16,020 nt of DNA from an uncultured Clostridia bacterium. GTDB taxonomy: Bacteria; Bacillota; Clostridia; TANB77; CAG-508. Position 1 is the stretch's first letter. Every line of letters begins with the position of its first letter. The position numbers and the translations under genes were made by a program. The stretch lies in the NCBI GenBank assembly GCA_947624405.1, contig CANQKB010000025.1:1-16020 (forward strand). The letters run 5' to 3'. Of the stretch, positions 7,739 to 15,070 are shown one piece after another. The notes beneath the pieces were generated by a model. That model did no database searches and had not been told where the DNA came from. It worked only from the letters and a program-made list of their open reading frames with translations.

Positions 7739-8446
7739 TTATTCTACCACAGTTCCTATGTTTTCTCCTTTTATAATCCTTACAATATTTTCAGGATCAT
7801 CTATTCCAAAAACACGTATTGGTATATTATTATCTCTACATAGTGATGTTGCAGTTGAATCCATTACTTTTAAATCTTTATTTAAAATATCAATATATGA
7901 TATTTTATCATATTTTACTGCTGTACTATCTAATTTTGGATCTGCTGAATATACTCCATCTATAGTTTTTGCAAGCAACATTACTTCTGCATCAATTTCA
8001 GCTGCTCTAAGTGCTGCTGCCGTATCTGTTGTAAAATATGGATTACCTGTTCCACAAGCAAAAATTACAACTCTACCTCTTTCTAAATGTTTAGTAGCCT
8101 TTCTTTTTATATATGGTTCAGCAATTTGTCTCATTTCTATTGCTGTTTGAAGCCTTGTTTTAACTCCTCTTGCCTCTAATGTATCTTGAAGTGCTAACCC
8201 ATTCATTGCTGTTGCAAGCATTCCCATATAATCAGATGTTGTTCTTTCCATTTGATGTCCATATCTGCCTCTCCAAAAATTTCCTCCTCCTACAACGATT
8301 CCAACTTGCACTCCCATGTCAACTATTTTTTTTATCTCATCACAAATTCTCCCTATTACTTCTGCGTATACTCCTGTTTTGTTATTTCCTGCAAGTGCTT
8401 CTCCACTAAGCTTTAGTAAAACACGTTTGTACTTTATTTTCTCCAT
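7739..8446 (-). CDS. pyrH: UMP kinase
   Basis: Bacterial-type UMP kinase phosphorylates UMP to UDP in pyrimidine nucleotide synthesis. The 235 residues contain KRVLLKLSGEALAG, VGIVVGGGNFWRGR, MERTTSDYMGMLATAMN and the ATP-site region VIFACGTGNPYFTTDTAAALRA. I chose the ATG at 8446 because a GGGGG run sits 5 bases upstream; the in-frame ATG at 8458 lies before that run. It heads the pyrH-frr-uppS-cdsA-rseP operon, with a promoter-like pair upstream at 8486-8516. ACG GCA near 8022 carries an out-of-frame CGG and needs no shift. Confidence 0.97.
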   Translation of the reverse strand: MEKIKYKRVLLKLSGEALAGNNKTGVYAEVIGRICDEIKKIVDMGVQVGIVVGGGNFWRGRYGHQMERTTSDYMGMLATAMNGLALQDTLEARGVKTRLQTAIEMRQIAEPYIKRKATKHLERGRVVIFACGTGNPYFTTDTAAALRAAEIDAEVMLLAKTIDGVYSADPKLDSTAVKYDKISYIDILNKDLKVMDSTATSLCRDNNIPIRVFGIDDPENIVRIIKGENIGTVVE

Positions 8447-8485
8447 TTTAACCCCCATAAATTGTTATTATAAATTATCGTATTT

Positions 8486-8516
8486 ATTGTATCATACTTT
8501 TTTACATTTTTGTTAA
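8486..8516 (-). promoter_or_regulatory. Candidate sigma-A promoter of the pyrH operon
   Basis: On the minus strand TTAACA (8511-8516) and TGATACAAT, whose hexamer TACAAT lies at 8486-8491, form a -35 and an extended -10. The 19-base spacing is long, but the TGn extension can compensate. The start codon lies about 40 bases downstream. Confidence 0.5.
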
Positions 8517-8582
8517 TTTTTTCAAAATTTCTTAAATTTTTTTGTAACAGACAATCAGTAATTTTTTATATAAATAATAGCA

Positions 8583-8726
8583 AAGCCTGTAAAATAGTTG
8601 TTTTTACATTCACTTGGTGTCGCAATCTCCAAATTGTATTTTAGTATGTCGATTGCTCCAATTCGCACTCGCTTCGCTCGTTTGGTCGCTTACGCGTTCA
8701 TTTCAAAACAACTATTTTCAGGCTTT
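8583..8726. repeat. Long inverted repeat in the ltaS-pyrH gap
   Basis: Positions 8583-8604 and about 8704-8725 form inverted arms (GCCTGTAAAATAGTTG against CAACTATTTTCAGGC) with a single unpaired A. They enclose about 100 bases, including a GC-richer stretch at 8661-8697 with the tandem-like CGCACTCGCTTCGCTCG. A T run follows the right arm on the plus strand. This could be a terminator structure between ltaS and pyrH, or a dispersed palindromic element. The 8447-8793 gap holds no gene that I can see. Confidence 0.7.
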
Positions 8727-8793
8727 TTCTAAATTTCGCTGACATGTTATAATTTTTTATTACTTTTTAACCCTAAGCATTAACAATCTTTAA

Positions 8794-10919
8794 TTACCTT
8801 TTTAACAAATTATTAATCAAGATAGAACTAGAAATTTCAAGTTCAAGCTCAGTATTGTATACATACTCTGCTAGTTTACATCGTGTTTTCTCATCTAAAG
8901 TATCCACATCAACAATTTTTCCAGATTCAATCTCATACCAATTATTATCACAATAATAATAGTTCTCTGTTACTATATCATGATTCGAAATAGAAGCTAT
9001 TTTTTTATTTGAAAACATACTATCTCCAAGAGAGAAATTGTCTTCAATTCCAGAAACTTCAAGTAATGTAGGTTTTATATCTATTTTGCTAACTGGATAT
9101 TCTATCTTTTGACTTTCTATTCCAGGAATTTTCATTCCACAAAGTACATTTACGAAATTAATTTTGGCATCAATTTCATTATATTCTGGATTAACTTGTT
9201 TTATAAATTTTTGCATTTCTTCTTGATCCATATCCATTCCATTATGATCCCCAAAAACAATCAATGTTAAATCATCATAAATACCTTTTTCCTTTAGCTC
9301 ATCTATAAAAATACCAAAAGCATAATCAGCATAATTTACTGCTTCTAAGTAATTTCCAAAAAATGTACCTAATAGCTCCTCTCCTACATCTATACTCACT
9401 TTACTATATTTATCATGAATACCTGGTAAATCAAACCCTATATGTGAAGATGCTGCAATAAGATATGCCATAAATGGATTATCATATTCTGAAAGTTTTT
9501 CTACTGCTTGTCTATAAAATAGTTCATCAGACAAATAATTATTTATTTTCTCTGATTTATCTTCAAAACTATCTAAAAATACCAATTCATCTACTCCACA
9601 TCTTTGATATACTGCATTTCTATTCCAAAATGATTTTACATTTCCATGCATATATGCAGTATGATATCCAGCTTTTTTATACAAACTCAAAATATCATTA
9701 TTTATGCTTCCAGCATATCTACTAAAAGCTTCTCCATTATCTAATGGGTACATTGATGTTATTACAGAATACTCAGAATCTGCTGTTGTTGAGTAGCTTT
9801 GAGATATCATTTCAGTAAATTGTATGTTTTCTTTCAAAAACCTATTTAAATTAGGTGTTATTTCTTTTCCATTTATTGTCCTATCTACAACAAAATTCTG
9901 CACAGATTCAAGTTGTAATATAATTACATTCTTTCCGCTTCGCTATATTGTACATTTCTTCATTTTTTTCAAATTTTTCATTATTATAATTTTTTAAATA
10001 TTCATAATCTTTGATCATATCATCATATTTTTTATATCTTGTTGTATTTTTTTTATTCAACTCATTATATATATCAAATACATGATAGCCATATATTGAT
10101 CCCATTGCTACTTGAGTAGTCTTTGAATAATGCTTTGATTTCATTCCCCAGACTGCTTTATCAATTTTTCCATATGTAATACAAAGTACTAAAACAGTAC
10201 AAATTAACCCCATTAGAATGTTTCGTTTTTTCTTATTTCTTACAATTCTTCTAACTTTTTCTCCATTTTGTGGCTTGTTTGCAATATGCCAAAGTAAGAA
10301 AAGTATTAGAATATCAATAAAATATATCAATTGTTTAGGGCTTAGTAAATAAATTATTGCTCCACCTATTTCCTCTGCATATTTTAAATACATTACTTGC
10401 GAAATTGATAACATATTAGACGAATAATTAAAATATACATTATCTATAAATAAAAGTACACTAAATATGATCTCATATATCATCACTCCGTTTGAATCTA
10501 TTTTTGTCTTTTTTTATAAAAAGAAGTGGCAAAACTGAGATTGATAAAGTAATAATTGTTATTAAACTTGTGTAATCAAAAAAATTTATTCCTTCAATTT
10601 GTTCGTTTAAAACATCATAATTATAATCTCCATCTAAACCTGTTATATTAAATTTACTTAAACTTGCTTCAGAAATCGTTAAACTATAAAAGTATATCGT
10701 CTTTATCCAAAGTAAAAGAACAAGCAAGACAATTATTAGCTTTGATTTTAAGAAAGTTTTTAGTAAAAATTTAATTTTATTATCACTATACTTGTAATTT
10801 TGTATAAAAATTTTGGGTTTACTAAAAAAATATTTTATCCTATCTTTTAATGTTTCCTTTTTAATAATATATTTTTTGTTTGCATATTTTCTAATTTTCC
10901 TTTTAAGCGTTTTTTCCAT
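8794..10919 (-). CDS. ltaS: Lipoteichoic acid synthase family sulfatase, read through two +1 shifts at CGG
   Basis: LtaS-type enzymes transfer glycerol phosphate from phosphatidylglycerol onto lipoteichoic acid at the outer membrane face. The restored product has 707 residues: a Lys-rich cytoplasmic N-terminus, several membrane segments up to about residue 240, then an extracellular sulfatase domain. That domain has GKNVIILQLESVQNF (Glu337), the catalytic threonine in STTADSEYS (about 377-378), YMHGNVKSFWNR, ASSHIGF and FGDHNG. The frame breaks at 10488-10490 and 9935-9937. Both are zero-frame CGG, and skipping the C gives Gly144 and Gly328. The second is the glycine of the conserved KGKNV motif, just before the metal-binding glutamate. 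Start ATG at 10919, 3 bases after tmk, with a weak binding site, suggesting coupling. GlcNAc-phosphoglycerol variants of the family are possible. Confidence 0.9.
9934..9937 (-). other. Putative +1 frameshift site CGGA (ltaS, Gly328)
   Basis: Zero frame reads AAG CGG AAA and stops nine codons on at TGA. Skipping C gives NIAK-G-KNVIILQLES, the conserved entry to the sulfatase domain. Confidence 0.9.
10487..10490 (-). other. Putative +1 frameshift site CGGA (ltaS, Gly144)
   Basis: Zero frame reads AAA CGG AGT GAT GAT ATA TGA. Skipping C gives NRFK-G-VMIYEIIFSVLL and enters the next membrane segment. Confidence 0.87.
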
Positions 10920-10922
10920 AAC

Positions 10923-11594
10923 CTATAATATTTTTTCTACCTCTCTAAAAATTTCCTCTCCTATATCTTCTATTGTTCTTAATACTCCATCTTTTACGCA
11001 TTTAATTTCATCCCACGAGTAATCTTTTGCAACTTTACAAGCAGCTTCATAGCTATCTTTTAAATGATTTATATTTCTTTCGTGTATATCTTTTACATCA
11101 CTTTGATCAATTTTATTCTTTCTATTTTTTATAAGTTTTTCAACTTGTTCTATTGGCATATTTAAAAAGAAAATTTTATCTGGAACTGGTATTTTATATA
11201 TATTAAATTCTAAATCCCATACCCAATCTAAAAATTTTTTTCTCTCATCATCATTTTTTATTTTTCCAGCTTGATGTACCATATTAGCTGTTGTATATCT
11301 ATCTGCTAATATTAATCCTCCATTTTGATAATACTCTTCTAATTCTTTTTTATATGTTGCATATCTATCTACAGCATAAAATGTTGATGCTACATATGGG
11401 CTTATTTTTTGTGCATCTGTGCCAAAATCTCCATTTAAATACATCTTTACCAAGCTTGACGATTCTGAACTATAATTTGGAAAATCTACTCTTTTGAATT
11501 CTATATTTTTTTTATTCAATTTATCTTGCAACATTTTCATCTGTGTTTCTTTTCCACTACCATCTGTACCATCTATTACTATTAATTTTCCCAT
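10923..11594 (-). CDS. tmk: Thymidylate kinase
   Basis: Tmk converts dTMP to dTDP. The 223-residue protein has the P-loop IDGTDGSGKETQ (residues 7-18), the VDFPNY and SPYVASTFYAVDR segments of the dTMP site, and ADRYTTANMVHQ for the DR(Y/H) motif. The P-loop reads GKE rather than GKT, a variant common in clostridial members. I chose the ATG at 11594 (MGKLIVIDG) because GGAGG lies 4 bases upstream; the ATG at 11618 precedes that site. Its TAG is 3 bases before ltaS. A hairpin terminator lies upstream, so transcription should start in the short gap. No in-frame CGG. Confidence 0.95.
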   Translation of the reverse strand: MGKLIVIDGTDGSGKETQMKMLQDKLNKKNIEFKRVDFPNYSSESSSLVKMYLNGDFGTDAQKISPYVASTFYAVDRYATYKKELEEYYQNGGLILADRYTTANMVHQAGKIKNDDERKKFLDWVWDLEFNIYKIPVPDKIFFLNMPIEQVEKLIKNRKNKIDQSDVKDIHERNINHLKDSYEAACKVAKDYSWDEIKCVKDGVLRTIEDIGEEIFREVEKIL

Positions 11595-11622
11595 TTTTCC
11601 TCCATATATTATTTCCATTTTT

Positions 11623-11656
11623 AAAGCACAGTAAATAATTTATTACTGTGCTTTTT
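11623..11656. terminator. Hairpin terminator between the small membrane gene and tmk
   Basis: Perfect 12-base arms AAAGCACAGTAA (11623-11634) and TTACTGTGCTTT (11643-11654) enclose a 8-base loop. Five T follow on the plus strand and three on the minus strand, so it may work in both directions. On the minus strand it ends the transcript of the gene at 11677-12024. Confidence 0.8.
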
Positions 11657-11676
11657 AGGTTTATTTTATATTTTAA

Positions 11677-12024
11677 TTAAACAACTTTGTTCCAGAACCA
11701 ATCTAGGCTATTATCAATACTCTTTTTATTCCTATATTTAGCTTCTATATCATCTATCCACAAATATGACATATATGTCATTAAAACAAATCCAAAGTCT
11801 AGCACAATTGATATAGATAACACTTTTTGATATATTATATATGTATCTGTCCATACGAATAATTGTAATGTATGCATTACTAACAAAAGTAAACATATTA
11901 TTAAAGCAATTGCTGGAACTACTGCTCTTTTTATTTCATGTCCTAAAAAAATCGCACATATTACCGCTGCTAAGCAAAGAATGGCAGTAAATGGTTGTGT
12001 TAAATTTATAACTGGTATTACCAT
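11677..12024 (-). CDS. Small multi-pass membrane protein of unknown function
   Basis: I do not recognise this 115-residue protein. It has about four hydrophobic segments: PFTAILCLAAVICAIFL, AVVPAIALIICLLLLVMHTL, YQKVLSISIVLDFGFVLMTY and a short aromatic C-terminal part. The tail is charged and ends NSLDWFWNKVV. Reasons to call it real: a strong GGGAGG binding site 7 bases before the ATG at 12024, a complete open frame, and a good terminator right after it. It lies 68 bases after the phosphorylase gene and may be co-transcribed with it. GCG GTA at about 11965 contains an out-of-frame CGG and needs no shift. Confidence 0.75.
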   Translation of the reverse strand: MVIPVINLTQPFTAILCLAAVICAIFLGHEIKRAVVPAIALIICLLLLVMHTLQLFVWTDTYIIYQKVLSISIVLDFGFVLMTYMSYLWIDDIEAKYRNKKSIDNSLDWFWNKVV

Positions 12025-12092
12025 TTTGCACCTCCCTTTTTCCTTTGTTATTTATTATATTATTATAATAAACTTATCTTCATTACAAAAAA

Positions 12093-14897
12093 TTATAAAG
12101 TATTTGTTACTGTCTCTTTTTGATTATTTTCATTTGTTGTTTGGCTCATTTCATTATTTTCTTCATTAGTTATTTCTGATGACAATATTTCTTTTAATGT
12201 GTCACTTTGTACAACTTCTTCTGGTATTATTTCCTCTGTTATACTTTCATTTGAAGTAATTGTGTTTTCAAGTATTTCTGTATCTTCTTCTTTTTTGTTT
12301 TCTTCTGCAACTAGCTCTGGTTCTGGTTCATGTTGCATTTCTTCTGTCATCCATTTAACCAAATTCAAATTTTGTACATCATATATCATTTCATGTTTTG
12401 GCATTATCCTAAATGTATATCCATAATTTCCTCCTGAAGAAAGAGTAATCTTAGCTCTATATACATTTTCTTCTTTTGGTACAGGATCCATTGGTGTTAT
12501 CTTTATTTCTTCTAATGTACCATTTTCCAAAACTCTTCCTGAATATACTTCTACTGATATATTATTAGGATTTATAGCTTGTATATCAACTTTACATCTA
12601 ACTTCAATAGTATTTCCCGCATCTATAGTTACATTGTTTAAATTTTCTAATTGGATTATTCTTATATTATCCCATCTATTTTTTATGTCATCTAACCATT
12701 CATTATATCTTATTACATTTTCTAAATCTGAATAATATTTATTGTACAAATTACATAATGGAATATACATTTTTTGAGTATAATCCATAAGCATTCTAGC
12801 TGTGCTATATTGCCATCCTGTTGATGTTATTGAATTTTTCATTAGCCTTATCCAATCGTCTGAGTAATTTTTTCCTTCTGCAATATTGTAATATGTTGGA
12901 ATAATTTTGTTTTCTAGTGTATCATATATACTTTGACAATCTTCATTATCTTGTACTTCATATGAATCATAATCTTTATTCTTTCCTATTATCCAACCAT
13001 TTTCTTTATTGTATCCTTCTACCCACCAGCCATCTAAAATACTAAAATTCAAAACTCCATTAACTGATGCCTTCTGTCCACTTGTTCCTGATGCTTCCAT
13101 TGGACGTCTTGGATTGTTCAACCAAACATCTACACCACTAATTAAATATCTCGACATTCCCATATCATAGTCTTCTAGGAAGAAGATTTTTCCTTTAAAT
13201 TGTGGCTTCATGGAAATTTCATGTATTTGTTTAATTAAATCTTGTCCTTCAATATCTCTTGGATGTGCTTTTCCTGCAAAAATTATTTGTACTGGTGTTT
13301 TACTGTTATTTAATATTTGTGTTATCCTTTCTAAATCACGGAAAATTAATGTTCCTCTTTTATATGTTGCAAATCTTCTTGCAAATCCTATTGTTAATGC
13401 ATTTGGATTTAGTTTTGATACTATATCCATTATTTCTTCATATCTCATGCCATTTCTTCTAAGTCTTGCAATTGTATTTTGTTTAACTAATTTTAATAAT
13501 TTAACTTTTCTATCATAGTGTGCTTTCCATAATTCTTCATTTGGTATATTATTTATTTTATCCCATGTACGTGGCAAATGGATATTATCTTGCCAGTATG
13601 GTGATAAATATTTATTAAATAGCTCTTTCATATTTGGTGCAAGCCATGTACATGTATGTATACCATTTGTTACATATCCAATTGGTGATTCATTTGCCGA
13701 AATATCTGGCCAAATATCTCCAAATAATTCTCTTGAAACTCCTCCATGTAATTTACTTACTCCATTTTTCTTTCCTGCTATTTTAAGTGCAAATATTCCC
13801 ATATTAAACCCAGGTTCTAATTCTTCTTTTGGATTCATTCCAAGTCTTAAAAATTCTTCTCTTTCTATGCCAAGTCTTGGCCAGAAATTTTTGAAGTATT
13901 TTTCCATTAATTCTATTGGGAATATATCATTTCCTGCTGGTACTGGTGTATGGGTTGTAAATACTGTTTTTGAAGATACAATACTCATGGCATTTCTAAA
14001 TGATATTTTCTTTTCTTCTACTAATTCTCTAGCAAGTTCTAGTAACATAAATGCAGAGTGTCCTTCATTCATATGATATACTGTAGGTTTTAATCCTAAT
14101 TTTTCAAGAAGGTTTGTTCCTGCCATTCCAAGTACTATTTCTTGTCTTATTCTTGTTTCTTGATCTCCACCATATAAATATTTTGTTATTTCTCTAAAAT
14201 CTTGGTCAAGATTTTGCTCTATATCTGAATCAAGCAAATATAACTTTACTCTTCCTACATTTACCTGCCATACTTTTAGATATAGTCTTTTTCTTTGTAT
14301 TCTTGATTCTACTATTAAATCATCACCCATTTGATTTTTTACACTAGTTATTGGCAAATCTTCTAATTCTATATCTCTATATACATTTTCTTGTCTTCCT
14401 GCATAATTTATTACTTGATGGAAATATCCTTTTTTATATAAAAGTCCAACTCCTACAAGTGGTACTCCTAAATCACTTGCTGCTTTTAAATGATCTCCTG
14501 AAAGTATACCAAGCCCACCTGAATATATTTGCATTATTTCGTCTAATCCATATTCTGCAGAAAAGTATGCAATTAAGTCATTTTTGTTTTCTGGAAATTT
14601 CTTTGAAAACAACGTATTTTTACTATATATATACCCTTGGAAATTGCTTACAATTCTATCATATTCTTTTAGGAATTCTGTATTTTTAGCATATTCTTCT
14701 AGTTTTTCTTGTGGAACCATTTTTAAGAATTTTATAGGATTTTTTCCTATATTTTCCCATAGATCTATGTCTATCATTTTAAATAGTTTTAAAAAATCTG
14801 TGTTCCATGACCACCATAGATTATTTGCAATGACTGATAATTCTTCTATTCTTTTAGGCAACTGTGGATTAACTGTTATTTTATTGAATAAATACAT
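12093..14897 (-). CDS. glgP: Alpha-glucan phosphorylase with acidic C-terminal tail
   Basis: This GT35 enzyme removes glucose 1-phosphate from glycogen or maltodextrin ends using pyridoxal phosphate. It is of the shorter-N-terminus type (often called AlgP), with LWWSWN near residue 30, YFSAEYGLDE and YSGGLGILSGDHLKAASDLG near 115-145, and TTHTPVPAGNDIF near 315. The pyridoxal-lysine region EASGTSGQKASVNGVLNFSI lies near residue 605. After about residue 850 the sequence turns into a Glu/Asn/Thr-rich, low-complexity tail of about 85 residues not expected of the family. The ATG at 14897 has AAAGGAGG about 9 bases upstream, and a promoter lies at 14992-15020. The total of 934 residues compares with about 850 for relatives. 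GCG GGA and TCG GCA carry out-of-frame CGG and need no shift. Confidence 0.94.
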   Translation of the reverse strand: MYLFNKITVNPQLPKRIEELSVIANNLWWSWNTDFLKLFKMIDIDLWENIGKNPIKFLKMVPQEKLEEYAKNTEFLKEYDRIVSNFQGYIYSKNTLFSKKFPENKNDLIAYFSAEYGLDEIMQIYSGGLGILSGDHLKAASDLGVPLVGVGLLYKKGYFHQVINYAGRQENVYRDIELEDLPITSVKNQMGDDLIVESRIQRKRLYLKVWQVNVGRVKLYLLDSDIEQNLDQDFREITKYLYGGDQETRIRQEIVLGMAGTNLLEKLGLKPTVYHMNEGHSAFMLLELARELVEEKKISFRNAMSIVSSKTVFTTHTPVPAGNDIFPIELMEKYFKNFWPRLGIEREEFLRLGMNPKEELEPGFNMGIFALKIAGKKNGVSKLHGGVSRELFGDIWPDISANESPIGYVTNGIHTCTWLAPNMKELFNKYLSPYWQDNIHLPRTWDKINNIPNEELWKAHYDRKVKLLKLVKQNTIARLRRNGMRYEEIMDIVSKLNPNALTIGFARRFATYKRGTLIFRDLERITQILNNSKTPVQIIFAGKAHPRDIEGQDLIKQIHEISMKPQFKGKIFFLEDYDMGMSRYLISGVDVWLNNPRRPMEASGTSGQKASVNGVLNFSILDGWWVEGYNKENGWIIGKNKDYDSYEVQDNEDCQSIYDTLENKIIPTYYNIAEGKNYSDDWIRLMKNSITSTGWQYSTARMLMDYTQKMYIPLCNLYNKYYSDLENVIRYNEWLDDIKNRWDNIRIIQLENLNNVTIDAGNTIEVRCKVDIQAINPNNISVEVYSGRVLENGTLEEIKITPMDPVPKEENVYRAKITLSSGGNYGYTFRIMPKHEMIYDVQNLNLVKWMTEEMQHEPEPELVAEENKKEEDTEILENTITSNESITEEIIPEEVVQSDTLKEILSSEITNEENNEMSQTTNENNQKETVTNTL

Positions 14898-14991
14898 TGC
14901 TTTATTCCTCCTTTGTAGCTTAATAATTTCTTTGGTATTTCATTTTTTATTGTGTAATCTATCTTTTTGAATTTCTTTTTTCTTCTAATAT

Positions 14992-15020
14992 ATTATCTAT
15001 TAAAATGGAAAAAAAGTCAA
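14992..15020 (-). promoter_or_regulatory. Sigma-A promoter of the phosphorylase gene
   Basis: On the minus strand TTGACT (15015-15020) and GATAAT (14992-14997) are separated by 17 bases, the optimal spacing. The start codon lies about 95 bases downstream. Confidence 0.7.
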
Positions 15021-15070
15021 TGTTTTATAAAAAAATTTTAAAAATTTATGGGTAGGTAACGTAACGTCAA

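Noticed and set aside
12025..12092. Terminator after the phosphorylase gene
   Set aside because: There is only an all-AT palindrome (TTTATTATA and TATAATAAA) without GC pairs; too weak to call.
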